A stretch of 64,000 nucleotides of DNA from Platerodrilus igneus (GCA_036346225.1 JARFIW010001215.1:7826501-7890500), one strand, 5' to 3'; counted from the first letter of the stretch, positions 35,251 to 47,793 are shown. Numbers and translations are program-made. Notes: generated by a model not told the origin, from the sequence alone.

Positions 35251-36350
35251 AAACGTGGAATGGAAATGCGCTTAATTGGAGCTATTTTTGTTTTAGCGGT
35301 TACAAATTGTACAGTTGTTTCTCCAGTAGTTTGATTTATGAACTGGAAATATACTACCGCTGCATACCCTACCTCACTAGCATCGCAAAACCCATGCAAA
35401 TGACAAGTAAAAGGATCCGAAGGAGGTAAACAACGTGGTAACTTTAATGACGATAATAACGGCAACTCTTCTTGATACTGCTGCCATTGAGACGAAATGT
35501 CTGCTGGTGGAATGTCATCCCAATTTAAACCTAACATCCACAGATGCTGGATTAGGCGTTTCGCAAAAAGTGTTAGTGGGGCTAAAAATCCTAATGGATC
35601 AGATATTCTGGCAACTTGCGAAAGTATGTTACGCTTTGTACATATTGGGTTTAATGGTTTAACCCGAAATGAGAAAATATCCTTTGTAGGTGACCATTGA
35701 AGACCTAATATTTTTATTGATTCGTTAGAATCAAAATCGAGTGAAGTATATTGGCAAAAATCTGACGGAATGCCTTCCAAAATAGAAGCTAAATTAGAAC
35801 TCCATTTTCGAAGTTCAAAACCAGCCAAATGCAAAAGTCGAATAAGTTGATATTTAATTTCTCGGGCCGATTGTATAGAATCTCCACCGGCGACGAAATC
35901 GTTAATATATAGATTTGACCGTATAGCCTCAGCGGCTAACGGAAACCTTTTGCCTTCGTCAATGGCTAATTGCTGAAGGGTCTTTAATGCTAGATAAGGC
36001 GATGACTTAATACCATAGGTCACTGTATTAAGCTGATAAGTCTGAATGAGTACTTCTGCGGAGAGCCGCCAAACAATTAATTGAAATTTTCGATGTTCTT
36101 CGGTAACCAAAATTTGTCGATACATTTGGCGAACATCACAGGTAAAAACGAAACGATGAGTGCGAAATTTAAGTAAGATTGACGAAATGTCATTTTGGAG
36201 ACTAGGTCCAGCCAATTGAGTGTCATTAAGTGACACGTTGTTTTTAGCCTTTGCAGAAGCGTCAAAAACCACACGAATTTTAGAAGTATGACCTTCCTCT
36301 TTAAACACAGGGTGATGGGGTAAAAATAATTATCGTTCCCAACGGGCGGA
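35178..36350 (-). pseudogene. BEL-1 reverse transcriptase and RNase H
   Basis: The frame 36,308-35,178 contains KIRVVFDASAKAKNNVSLND, motif A FTCDVRQMYRQI, TVTYGIKSSPYLALKTLQQL and motif C YINDFVAG (Asn replaces the usual second-position Asp of YxDD), then the RNase-H-like region with HGFCDASEVGYAAVVY. It is separated from the protease frame by a one-base loss in a C run near 36,320. The altered YxDD motif would be expected to impair polymerisation. Confidence 0.88.
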
Positions 36351-38560
36351 GAATCGAGTAATGCCATATGACCCGCATCAAGATAGTCCTGCATGAAATT
36401 GTTGTACTGTGCGCGTAGCTCCGGTTGAGCATGCAATTTGCGCTCTAACGAAAAAAGTCTTTTTTTAGCCATGTCAAAGCAATTATCAAAAATGGGCAAA
36501 GTATCGTTGAACGGTAACGCAACAATAAAACGACCGCTACGGTCACGAGAAAACGTGTTTTCAAAAATCAAATCTGCCTTTTCTTCTTCTGGAGAAGTAT
36601 AAGACTTGGATGGCAGCTCCTCTATCTCCCAAAAATGCCTTAGGGTCTGGTCGATAGGATCTTCTACAGAAGTAAAAAATGCTTGAACAGTATCAGACTG
36701 CAAGCTTTTTGTGGGACCAATAATAGTCCAACCGAAAATTGTATTTATGGCGGCAGGCTGAAGAAATTTGCCATGTATAACACCGCCATTGATGATGAAC
36801 GGATAAACATCTGCTCCAAGGAGCATGTCAATAGTTCCTGGAGAGTTCCAGGTCGGATCTGCAAAGTGCAGGCCGTATAAGTGTTCCCAATTATTAGGAA
36901 CTTCAACACTAGGTAATTTGCCAGATATTGACGAAAGCACAAAAGTTGTGACTTCTAGAGATTTTTCAGAGTCTAAAATAGAGCGAATGGTGCAGCTGAC
37001 GGCGCCCCTATTGACCGCTGAAGTTGTCTGCCTAAGTCCATAAATCGGAACTTGAGAACGTATGCGTTGAAGCCAAAGTTTGCTCACGCAATCGTCTCGA
37101 ATAAAGCTAGCTTGGAAGCCAGGGTCTAAAAGTACCCTGATCGGTTTGTATTTACCAGAACGATCTTGAACTTCCACAACAGCAGTGAAGAGTAAGACAG
37201 TAACCCCAGGATTTAAAGTCGTCTGTGAAGACAAAACATTTGCCGGAATAGGAGAGGCTGACTGCGTCCTATTGGCATTTTTATGCATAGGTGTAGCGGT
37301 CTGTTCAGCTGAACGGCTAGAAGCAGGTTGCGCTTCAAAATGTAGCAAGGTATGATGCGGCTTGGCGCAAGTTTGACAAGAGTTATAGGATTTGCATTGC
37401 ATTGACGCATGGTCTGTACGTAAGCAATTTAAACAGAGGCGTAAGCGTTTGACAATGTCGAAACGTTCTGTTGGAGTTTTCTTTAGAAACGATTGACATC
37501 TGTAAATTAAGTGTTTTCCTTTGCAAGAAGGACAATGGTGCGAAAATGAATTCTTTGAGTCACTGGAGCTAATTGGTGTATCCAGTGAAACTACGTTAGA
37601 AGAAACTCTTGGTTTAAACTGAAACGCTGAGGATTTCTTAGGCACTGATGTGTGAGCTGTATGAACAGTCGTCGAATAAGGAACAGGTGCGGTTGAAGAA
37701 AAGGTTTCCAACGCTGCACATTGTTGAGTTAAAAAATATCTCAAATCATCGAACTTGGGTATTTACTTCGGATCCGATTGGAGTTCAAAGCGTTTTCTAG
37801 TAAACGGATGGAGTTTTTCTAAAAGAAAATCGACCAGGATGAAGTTCCAATGTTCAGTAGGAAATTTTAAATTAGTTAGAACAGCAAAGGCTCTCTGAAA
37901 AACAATCAATAAGTGCCCTAAGTTTCTTAGAGTCTTCTGATTTTAAAGGTGGAAAGTTTTTTATAGCTTTCCAATGCAAAGTTGCTAATAAACGCGAATT
38001 GCTAAATCGCGCACGCAAGGCATTTTATGAAATAATAAAATTATCTCCCGAAACAGGTACAGATTTAATAATTTTCAAAGATTCCCCGCTACAGCAATTA
38101 ATAAGGTAATTTAATTTCTCAATATTGGTCAACGAAGCATTATTATAAGCCAGACTGTCAAATAAATCAATAAAGGATGAGAATTCAGTTAACTCATTAT
38201 TAAAATGTGGGAGCTTTAACGGTAACAATTTTAATCCCGTACTGCTAGGAGCACTTTTCGTAATTTTCGGTGCTCGCATTTCTTGCATCGTTTCAAGATG
38301 CAGCAGTATGCAATAGTAAGCAGCATCTACTTCTTTACGTAGAGCGTTGTAATTTAATAATTCTACATTGTTACATGATGCTAATACATCAATTAAAACT
38401 CTATTAAAATTAGAGTAAACGTCATTTACTCCCTTGTTTGAATATGGAATAACGTTTTTAAACATGAATCACTTTGTATAGCGTTGCCCAGTTCCAACAT
38501 CTCGATAATCCGTGTCTTAAATAATTCGAGTTGTGCCAAATCTGTCTTTTTCGGAGCCAT
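36330..38560 (-). pseudogene. BEL-1 Gag and protease
   Basis: Start MAPKKTDLAQLELF at 38,560, then a frame change to 38,465-38,025 (DUF1759-type Gag core: KLPHFNNELTEFSSFIDLFD, IEKLNYLINCCSGESLKIIK). After a broken stretch, 37,744-36,330 holds three Cys/His knuckles (CPSCKGKHLIYRCQ, CLNCLRTDHASMQC, CQTCAKPHHTLLH) and an aspartic protease with LLDPGFQASFI, where Pro replaces the usual Ser/Thr of the D-S/T-G motif. Gag packages RNA; the protease matures the polyprotein. Confidence 0.85.
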
Positions 38561-39336
38561 AATGACACTGTTATTCTGAAAGACCTACAATATAATGCTG
38601 TAAACCGTAACCGCTCAGCTGTACCCTGAGAAATATTAAATATTATGGGTTGTTGTTCAAGGCACGAAAATGTAAAATAGCGCATAAATCAATAAATCAC
38701 GTTTATGACTATTAGCCTCCAATGGGCCTTAAGAAACACGTGGAAAACTAAGGGTTTGTCAAATTCTTACAAAGCGTTTAGATAAAATTTACAGTTTACA
38801 ACGGGCGGCCTTTAACATCAAAGCTCAGTTGGTCCACCAACGTTTAAAACATGTGGCTACATATTGCAAGAAAGGTTCAGCTTTTATAACTTTATTACCC
38901 TTTGCAGATGTATTCAATATTTTACGTTTACAAACCGAGCAGGTTTGTGTGTAATACAAAACGTGCAATGGCTTTTAAATACAAAGCAAATCCCTTTACT
39001 TTTCTTATTTGAGAAGTATAAAGCGAATTATAATTTTCACGTTGCCGTGTGTTTTATATGCCGCTAAAATAAATTTAAGACTGAAAACTAACAAATTTTA
39101 TGTTAAAGGATTTATTTGTAATTAACCGCTTGGTTTAATTACGGCAAAATCGTTTAATTTAGTTTAAAGAAAGTATAAATAATATTTACACATTTTAACC
39201 TGCTAAATATGGGCTTTAAACACAAATTTAAAAGCTAAAGTAAATGATTAAAACACGCTCGCTGAAATGCAAAATAATATTCAGTTTAGGACATGCGTAT
39301 AACATAGGACTAGTAAAATCCGGCTCGAAGGACCAA

Positions 39337-39731
39337 TGTGGGATGATAAGGTGATCTAGATATGTTAATTATAGGGAAGGACCAATTGCTATTATGTAGC
39401 AATACCGATGGCAGTGTAGCGGTTATGTAATACACAAAGCAACTACCACAAACTACTTAATAAAGGATATAAATACCTTAAAGCCTGTGCCGCTCTGGGC
39501 AATAAAAGTCACACACAAAAGGTTAGCGGACAACCAAGAACACGCACGTTCGGTGTGGTGTCGCCTTCCGGACTCTCGTTCAACAACTGTCTTCTGTAAT
39601 CGTCCGAGTACGACTCATTGTTACTTTGCGCACTCCCACTACCGGCATAAGGTTTCACTAAAAACTGTAGAGTACCCGCACTGATAGTATTTATTGTCAC
39701 CACCACCAAATTGTTCAATGATGACGTAACA
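39337..39731 (-). repeat. 5' LTR of BEL-1
   Basis: 395 bp, matching 32,748-33,143. It carries the promoter in this orientation, though no clear TATA box was picked out. Confidence 0.95.
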
Positions 39732-39736
39732 GTACT

Positions 39737-40128
39737 AAAGGTTAGGAGAACAACTAGATCATATAAACTCTCAAAAATATTTTCAAAGAGAAAGATAAAT
39801 AAATAATATATAAATTTAGGTATAAATTAGAGAAAAAATAAATCTCAAACATATTTCCAAAGAGAAATTTAACAGGTAACAATATTTGGTCAGGAAGCTC
39901 CATTCTTGGCAAGCCACACCGCCACTCCTATGTATAGGTAAATAAAAGAACTTTCAAAGGAGTAGAGTGATTTAGTTAGTAAGATCTTGAAAAGGGATTT
40001 TTTCTCGTGTCCTCCAAAAAGAGTTTCCGTAAAGTGGTACTTGTTTGTGCGAATGGCATGAGGGATGAGGTTGAGCTGTGGATGCAAACCCTGCACCTCT
40101 GCGCTGATGAGGCGAACACATGCACCTA
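39737..40128 (-). repeat. Diverged remnant of the LTR-like element interior
   Basis: 39,750-39,890 has diverged AAATAAATCTCAAA/AAAGAGAAA tandem units. 39,960-40,110 aligns loosely with 21,233-21,360. No coding potential. Confidence 0.45.
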
Positions 40129-40425
40129 CATTTGATTTTTTAATACTCCAACCGAAGGCACTACATTAACAAGGAAGCAAGTTTATTTTATCTGGAAATT
40201 TGTAACTTTGCCGAACCCTTAGCATTCCAATCTAGATAGGGATCTATAACTTATGTGACAATACTCACACACGGAACCTACATTTCACCTCTCGTTCCAA
40301 CGAGACCGTATTTTTGTGAAAAATGCTCGCCTAACAATTCAAGCGAACTGTGACTAGATTCGAACACGGGATCTTGTGCTTATTAGTCACATGCAAACCA
40401 ACTAAGTCATGGGTCCACCTCTTAG
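40129..40425 (-). mobile_element. tRNA-derived SINE, copy A
   Basis: On the minus strand the head has an A-box-like TGACTTAGTTGG and a B box GTGTTCGAATC (near 40,360), then a body with AATACGGTCTCGTTGGAACG, and a tail with AATGTAGTGCCTTCGGTTGG matching the LINE 3' UTR stem-loop. RNA polymerase III transcription is inferred from the boxes. Confidence 0.75.
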
Positions 40426-40435
40426 AACATCACGC

Positions 40436-40795
40436 CCACTACATTTGATTTTCCAATGCTCCACCCGAAGGTACTACATTGACCAGGAAGTGAGTATTTT
40501 TTACCTGGAAGTTTTGGATTTTGTTGAATCCTTGCTGTTTCAAGCAAAGTAGTCCAACATTTTGCCTCTCATCCAAACGAGGGCGTATTTTTGAAAAATG
40601 TTTCAAGCAAGGTAGGGAAATTTAACGTACGCGACAACAGTCACCCCGTACCTATATTTTACCTCTCATCTGAACGAGGGCGTATTTTTGTGAAAAATGC
40701 TTGCCTAACATTAAAGCAGACCCTATCGGAAATTGAATCCGAGATCTTGCAATTATTAGGTACACGAAAACCAACTATGCCTCGGGTCGCCGAGG
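40436..40795 (-). mobile_element. tRNA-derived SINE, copy B, with internal duplication
   Basis: Same family as copy A and the 60-kb copy. The block CCTCTCATC..AACGAGGGCGTATTTTTG occurs twice (40,565 and 40,667), so part of the body is duplicated. The tail AATGTAGTACCTTCGGGTGG (40,455-40,482, minus) matches the LINE tail. The B box is degraded (ATTGAATCCG on the plus strand reads TCGGATTCAAT on the minus). Confidence 0.7.
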
Positions 40796-41050
40796 CCCAC
40801 AAATCATGTCAATAACAATTTACACCGTCGACGTCTTTAGTGTACAGCCCATCGGAAAACAACGACGATACAAAGCCAGACGGAAGTCCCCACACCCATG
40901 GCCCAATGTTGTGAGGTAACAACCCATTAAACTATGCAGCAACTTTGATAGGAAAGAAAGAAAATAGTAAAGACAAGACCTACTTGTCTTTACTATTTTT
41001 CTGGAGGTGGGATGTTTGGGATTTCATGGCAACCAGGTAGAAGAAAGAAA
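40796..41050. other. Intergenic stretch with a perfect 17-bp hairpin
   Basis: No gene seen. 40,961-40,977 (AAAATAGTAAAGACAAG) pairs perfectly with 40,983-40,999 across a 5-nt loop. Confidence 0.7.
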
Positions 41051-41196
41051 AAATGACTCGCATTGTACAAAACGATAGAAAGAAGGTTGATAGCAAAGCA
41101 CTGTTCAACCTGCCAAAATGTAGTCAGCAGCCCTTAAGTGATGTACAGTTGTTTTGTGACGAAGACGAAAAATATGGCTGAAGCGGAGACAGTAGG
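41051..41196 (-). repeat. Dispersed repeat interrupted by BEL-2, part 1
   Basis: Continues after BEL-2 at 47,794-48,124. The uninterrupted relative is at 52,352-52,705 (GGCTGAAGCGGAGACAGTAG then GATATGAAAAAGTA) and a diverged one at 29,150-29,640. Confidence 0.75.
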
Positions 41197-41569
41197 TGTT
41201 AAGGCTTTATAAGTATTTTGGTTGTAGTGTAGTATGCCAATCACAATTAATTTAAGTCCTTAAACTATTCCCACCTAGAAACCCTCCATTATCCCTACCT
41301 TTAGTGCAACGACATAAAAGGGTTGGTAATGTACGAGTGGACGACAATTCAACTTCGTTCTCGCTTGGCTTTGGTTCGTGATTTAGTTCGGTGCATCGAG
41401 CATCAGTAATTAGCAACAATTAGTGAACATTATACATACAGTCCATAATTATCTGATAGCAGTGCAAGTACAATCAACCACTACAACCAGTGAAAGGTAG
41501 GTGATATATTCCTTTAAATTATCATTTCCTTTGTGTGATTGTAAATGCAAATTAACATTTTGATTAACA
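41197..41569 (+). repeat. 5' LTR of BEL-2
   Basis: Begins TGTTAAGGC and ends GATTAACA; appears identical to 47,421-47,793. Confidence 0.95.
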
Positions 41570-42130
41570 TTTTGGTCCTTTGAGCAAATATTTGGCTTAT
41601 TAATTGGTTTATTATTGGCATTTATTATTGGCATTCATTTTAACTACATTGTTAATTGCTCTTCGCTTAAATTAGGGGTTGACCGCATTTAGAAGAAAAG
41701 TGTAGTCACACCACCAGTTTCATAGTCAATTGTGTAAAGTAACTTATAGTAGATGCAATCTCGCATTAAATTTGAAATTTTGTACTGATACAGAATCTTA
41801 TAAAGCCTTAAAATGACAAATCTTTGTAAATTTTAGGGATAGTTAACGTAAGAATTTGTAGTCAGAAAAGTGTTTAAGCAATACAGTTATTTTAAACTTG
41901 TAATTCAAGTTCGCTAGAGAATTCAGGTATTCGTAAAACCGGGTAGAATAAAACCCTTTGCTCTTTGTCATATTGAAACTTGCAAGCTCCCGTTAGGCAC
42001 GTTGTAGTAAAAATTCTTTAACAGGTAGTTCAACATTACCCTTGGTATATCCTATTATTAGGTGAACAAACCCTTCATTTTTGTAGCTGAAATCAATATA
42101 AAATCGATATTAGTAACCTTGTTCGTTAGG

Positions 42131-43985
42131 ATGGCACATATTTCATCGGATAGGTTGATAGTGGATTTAAAGGCCGCACTCGATAGATTATCTGATATAT
42201 CTGGTGCGATAGATAAATTGGAGCATATTAAAGGCAATTGTATTTCTGTTAATATTATGGCTGAAAGCGCCTTTGATATCAAAAACGATGTAGATACTGC
42301 TTATAAAACGTGCATATTGGATGAGGACAACTCTGAATTATTAAATGCAATTACAACACTAAGAATTGAAATAGATAGGTCTTTGTTAAACATTAAAATT
42401 ATTAAAGCTCAGTTTGATAATATATCCACTGCTGAAAAAGGCTTGACTGGAAATATTACTGGTATTGGCTCATGTACTAATATTCGTCTCCCTCGGATAG
42501 AAATGAAAAATTTTCTGGAAAAATAGAACATTTCAAGAGTTTATTCAATTTTTAATAATTTAGTTCATGAAAATAATCAATTGCTACCGATCGAAAAGTT
42601 CTATTTTTAATTGATGCGTTGGATTTTAAGTCTAGAGAACTCATTAGACATTTGCAAATTTCGAATAATAATTATATGCTAGCTTATTCAATTATTGTGG
42701 AGCGGTTTAATTCAAAACGTTTAATTGCAAACACGCATTGGAATGCTTTAGAATCGTCACCAAAAGCAAAATTTAATTCACATACAGATTTAAGAGAATT
42801 GCTTAATTGCTTTACGGAAAATATATCAAGCTTACGTCAAACTAAGATTGATTTGCTCGACTTCGTATTGTTTAATTTGTTATCAAAAAAGGTAGATACA
42901 AATCTGTTGAAAACATTTGAATTAGAAAATACATCAGACATTCCATCTTATGATCAATTAAAATTATTTCTAGAAAAACATTGCAAGGCATTAGAAATTA
43001 GCAATATGGTTGTTTCCGATACACCGTCCAAATTTAATACGTCCGTTAAACAAACCATATCATCTAGTGTACCTTCTAAACGTTCCTTTGAATATTCAAA
43101 ACCCCAAGTTCGAAAGTCATTCGTAACAACTTCATTCGCTCAGAAATGCAGTCTTTGCAGTGGTACTCATAACTTATACCAATGTGAAATGTTTCTGAAT
43201 AAATCGCCACAAGACCGTTATAACTTTGTTAAAGACAAACACTTATGCATTAATTGTCTTCGCAACTCTCATATGGTTACACGCTGCTCTTCCAAACTTG
43301 TTTGTAAAAAGTGTGCAAGGGGTCATCATACTTTATTGCACTTTGAAAACCCTACAGTTGCACAGAAACCTGCAATCACTCAGGCAACAGATCAACTTCC
43401 CGAACCCACCTGCAACACTACTACAAGTACGTTGTTATCATCTAGATCGTCCAACACAATGACGTTATTAGGCACCGCAAGAATTTCAATTACAGATGGG
43501 TTTGGTAAAGTTCAGACAGTAAGAGCACTTGTAGATAGTGCATCAATGGAAAATTTCATGACTGATAAGTGTTGTCGACGCTTAGGTTTAAGAAAATCGA
43601 ATATTTCAATGAAGGTTGAAGGCTTAGGTCTATCTGCTTCTCATGCGTATGGACAAGTATCGTGTAAAATTAGTCCTCAAGGTAAAACTGTTCCAGAGTA
43701 CAGTATTGATTGTTTTGTTTTACCAGACATTTGTGGAACCCTTCCTTCATCAAGGATCTCACCAAATAGTTGGCCTCACATAGTTGGATTAGATTTAGCA
43801 GATTCGGACTTCGACAAACCTAGCCATATCGATTTATTGTTAGGTGCAGATTTGTTCGCGCGTGTTTTATTAAACGCAACTCGCATTGGGTCACTAGAAG
43901 AACCCGTGGCAATTCACACTACCTTTGGGTGGATATTAACAGGAAGGTTCTTTCTTCTGTTACATCTCGTATATCATTAGCTGCA
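42131..43985 (+). pseudogene. BEL-2 Gag and protease
   Basis: Gag from ATG 42,131 (MAHISSDRLIVDLKAALDRL), with frame breaks at short T runs near 42,505 and 42,604. The following frame (42,619-43,980) carries the Gag core (DFKSRELIRHLQISNN), Cys/His knuckles CSLCSGTHNLYQC, CINCLRNSHMVTRC and CKKCARGHHTLLH, and an aspartic protease ALVDSASMENFM, where Ala replaces the active-site Gly. It ends GWILTG near 43,945, where one base is lost in an A run. Confidence 0.87.
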
Positions 43986-46110
43986 CTTGTAGAAGATGCT
44001 AACATTACTCGATTTTGGGAACTGGAAAATATTCCAGATTCTAACAAATTATCTCCTCATGCGGAAATTTGTGAAAGGCATTTTGTGGACACTCACAAGC
44101 AGGATGACACCGGTCGTTTTATTGTTTTGTTACCTTTCAATGGTCCTGAACCGCTATTTGCTGGCTCTCGGGAAATAGCACTTCGAAGATTTCTTTCACT
44201 AGAACGCCGTTTGAAATAAATCCTCAACTGTATAATTCGTACAGAGAATTTATGCAGAATTATATCGATAGTGGTCACATGTCTCGTATTGTATCGGATT
44301 CAACTCGATCGTCTACATTATCGCCGGTATATTACATACCACATCACGCCGTGTTCAAACCAGACAGTACAACTACAAAACTTCGTGTCGTATTTGATGC
44401 TTCAGCCAGCGCTCAAAGTGGAGGGTCTTTAAATGATCATTTACTCACAGGCCCCCCTCTTCAAAAAGATATCATGGAGTTGTTATTACACTTTCGTTTA
44501 CATTCTGTAGTTTTAACTGCGGACATTAAGCAAATGTATAGACAGATTCTTATTTCTACTAGCCATCGAGACTATCAACGTATAGTTTGGAGATTTAAGT
44601 TCTCGGAGTCTGTTATCGATTATCAGCTAAACACTGTTACATACGGCATCACATCATCACCATTTTTAGCCATGCGTGTAATTCAAGAACTTGCAAAAAG
44701 TCAATCGTTACGTTTTCCTATTGCTTCCAAGATTTTAGCATCGGATACGTACGTGGATGATTTGATTACAGGGTGTGATTCGATAGAGGATGGCAAACGA
44801 CTCGTGTATGAATTAAACCAAATTTGCCAATCAGGTGGTTTTATGTTGCGAAAGTGGAATAGCAACGTGCCAAGTGTCATTGGCCATTTACCTGATTCCG
44901 TTCGGTATCAGCAAGCATTTTGTTTGAAGAGGTAAACAATACTTCTCAAAAATTTTAGGACTGCAATGGCAACCATTGAGTGATGTGTTGTTTACAATCT
45001 TAATATCGTTGATCGGCCTTGTACCAAAAGGAATATGGTTTCGAAATTGCAAGGATCTTTGACCCTCTGGGGTTATTATCACCATTGGTCTTCTTCGCAA
45101 AACATTTGATTCAATCTGTATGGATATTAGGAATTGGCTGGGATGAACTTCCTCCCCAACAAATTGTTTTAAAATGGAATCTGTATCTTCAACAATTACC
45201 CGAGTTATTGAAAATTGAAATTCCTCGACGGATTCTTTGCGATAACCATCAAACTGTACAAATTCATGCATTTTGTGATGCATCGGAAGCTGGATATGCA
45301 GCAGCAGTTTATCTCCGCTGTGTCGATGAGAAAGGGAACATCCAAGTATCATTGGTCTGTGCCAAATCTAAGGTCGCACCAACCAATCGTATATCATTAC
45401 CTCGATTAGAATTGTGTGGTGCAGTGTTGTTGTCGAACTTGGTCGAGTATGTGCAAAATACGTATAGAGATAATTTAGTATTGGACGATACATTTGCGTG
45501 GTCAGATTCCACAGTAGCATTAGCATGGATTCGATCTTCGTCGTATAATTGGAAGACCTTTATTAGCAATCGTGTCTCGCATATCCAAGAACGAGTGGCT
45601 CCATCATCGTGGCATCATATTAAATCACAGGATAATCCTGCTGATTGTGCATCAAGAGGATTATTAGCTGCTGAGCTTGTTAATCATCCTTTGTGGTGGA
45701 CGGCTCCACCATGGTTACTATTACCTAAAGAGAATTGGCCTGCTCATATGGAACCAACTCTTACAGATCACACTCAGATGCACATTGAAAAAAGAACTTT
45801 ATCCCTTAATATACACGTTGCAGATCATTTCGTAGACTCGATGGTAAATCAATTTTCAGATTTGCGAAAAATATGCAGGATTCTGGTATATATTTGTCAG
45901 TTCATTCGTAACTTGAAAGTTCGTGCAAATTTGGATATTCGAAACTTAGAACAATTATTGGTCTCCCCCGAACAGTATGCACTTCATTTATTAATAAAAC
46001 GGGTTCAAGAACAAGTTTTCAGTCAGGACATTGATATCATTCGAAAGGAAAACTTAGTAATAAACAACTTCGACCTCTCAGTCCTTTCCTTGACAGTGAT
46101 GGGTTGTTAA
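43986..46110 (+). pseudogene. BEL-2 reverse transcriptase and RNase H
   Basis: Pieces at 43,929-44,219, 44,252-44,935 and 45,019-46,110. RT motifs: LRVVFDASASAQSGGSLND, motif A LTADIKQMYRQI, VTYGITSSPFLAMRVIQELA, motif C YVDDLITG (intact). The RNase-H-like part has HAFCDASEAGYAAAVYLRC and TFAWSDSTVALAWI, followed by the typical linker (NPADCASRGL). Frame breaks at 44,215, 44,925-44,960, 44,990, 45,045 and 46,065 are single-base losses mostly in A or T runs. Catalytic residues look preserved. Confidence 0.88.
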
Positions 46111-47314
46111 GGGTGGGCGGCCGGTTGCGAAATGCAGACGTATCTTATGATACAAAATTTCCTTTGCTACTTCCTCGGTCACACCGGGTGACAGAGCTCA
46201 TTATTCGAGATTGCCATACGAAATATTTACACCCTGGACTTAGAACTACTCATTTTTGTTAGTACAAAATTTTTGGATTCTGTCTGCAAAAGGGCTATTC
46301 AACAGTGCCTAAACTCTTGTATTCGATGTTTTCGTCAAAAACCTATTTCGCTATGCCCTCCTATGGGCGACTTGCCCCCCGCTAGACTTACTGCCGGTAA
46401 AGCGTTTCTACATACTGGGGTAGACTACGGTGGACCCTTTTCTATCACCATGAATCGTATTAGAGGTGCCAAATCATTGAAAGCCTATGTTTGTTTATTT
46501 GTTTGTCTTAGTACAAAAGCGATACATCTGGAGTTGGCATCAAACCTATCTAAAGAGGCCTTTATTGCAGCTTTACGGCGGTTTGTAGCACGTAGAGGTA
46601 AATGCTTGCAAATTTATAGTGACTGTGGAACAAATTTTATCGGAGCATCTCGGGAACTAATCGAAAATATGAAGCAGTCATCCGAAACGGAAGGTATTCA
46701 CTTTGTTTTTAATCCTCCGTCGGCTCCTCACTTTGGGGGAATGTGGGAAGCTGGGATAAAATCTGTAAAGTCCCATCTCAAGAAGGTGGTAGGCGAACAA
46801 ATTCTCTCGTACGAAGAATTTAACACCATTCTTGCTCAAATTGAAGCCATATTAAACTCCAGACCTTTATGTCCAATGAGTAACGATCCCACTGATTTTT
46901 CATTCTTAAGTCCTGGTCATTTTCTGAACGTAGAACCAGTGTCTGTCATTCCCGACCCTAATGTCTTAGATCTGAAACTATCTTCTTTAAATCGTTGGCA
47001 ACTGGTTCAACGTATTCAGCAATCATTTTGGAAACGGTGGCATTTGGAGTACCTGCACACTTCAACAGAAAACCAAATGGTTTTCTGCTAATTATTCGTT
47101 AATGGTGGGAACGTTGGTGTTGATTAAGGATACTCAAGTGTCTCCATTACAGTGGAAAATGGGACGTATACATACGTTGCATTATGGAAAGGACAATGTT
47201 TGTCGTGTGGCTACCGTGGCAACATCCCAGGGACTATTTAAAAGGCCCGTGGTAAAATTGTGCCCTCTCCCATTTCAGAGGCAACTTAGTATTATAGTTA
47301 GTATATTAGGGTAA
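46111..47314 (+). pseudogene. BEL-2 integrase and DUF5641 region
   Basis: After GLLRVGGRLRNADVSYDTKF in a short frame, integrase runs 46,273-47,091 with CIRCFRQKPISLCPPMGDLP, TGVDYGGPF, TKAIHLELASNLSKEAFIAA, YSDCGTNFIGA and NPPSAPHFGGMWEAGIKSVK (D,D,E core complete). The C-terminal domain LVLIKDTQVSPLQWKMGRI is in another frame (47,102-47,314). Breaks near 46,255, 46,285 and 47,060 lie in or next to T or A runs. Confidence 0.88.
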
Positions 47315-47420
47315 GTTAACTTTTAAATTTACGATTATATATATATATATATTTTTTTTTTTTTGCTCGTTTAGACACACTTAGAAAATAAGTTCCTAAT
47401 ACTTATTTTGGTGGGCGGTA

Positions 47421-47793
47421 TGTTAAGGCTTTATAAGTATTTTGGTTGTAGTGTAGTATGCCAATCACAATTAATTTAAGTCCTTAAACTATTCCCACCT
47501 AGAAACCCTCCATTATCCCTACCTTTAGTGCAACGACATAAAAGGGTTGGTAATGTACGAGTGGACGACAATTCAACTTCGTTCTCGCTTGGCTTTGGTT
47601 CGTGATTTAGTTCGGTGCATCGAGCATCAGTAATTAGCAACAATTAGTGAACATTATACATACAGTCCATAATTATCTGATAGCAGTGCAAGTACAATCA
47701 ACCACTACAACCAGTGAAAGGTAGGTGATATATTCCTTTAAATTATCATTTCCTTTGTGTGATTGTAAATGCAAATTAACATTTTGATTAACA
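47421..47793 (+). repeat. 3' LTR of BEL-2
   Basis: 373 bp, identical by eye to the 5' LTR. Preceded by the polypurine tract 47,410-47,420 and an AT dinucleotide/T tract at 47,335-47,365. Confidence 0.95.

Larger units (their letters stand above)
32748..39731 (-). mobile_element. Full-length BEL/Pao LTR retrotransposon (BEL-1)
   Basis: 7.0 kb on the minus strand, with target duplication GTACT (32,743-32,747 and 39,732-39,736) and LTRs at both ends. A primer-binding-like TTGGTCCTTCGAGCCG follows the 5' LTR (39,336-39,321), and a GGTGGGCGGTA polypurine tract precedes the 3' LTR (33,154-33,144). Gag, protease, RT, RNase H, integrase and DUF5641-type C-terminus are in the BEL/Pao order. The LTRs differ at several positions, so it is older than BEL-2. 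Confidence 0.95.
41197..47793 (+). mobile_element. Full-length BEL/Pao LTR retrotransposon (BEL-2), apparently recent
   Basis: 6.6 kb, target duplication GTAGG (41,192-41,196 and 47,794-47,798). LTRs of equal length (373 bp) read as identical. A primer-binding-like TTTTGGTCCTTTGAGC follows the 5' LTR, and GGTGGGCGGTA polypurine tract precedes the 3' LTR. The coding region has all BEL/Pao domains but about a dozen frame breaks, nearly all at short homopolymers. Confidence 0.95.
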
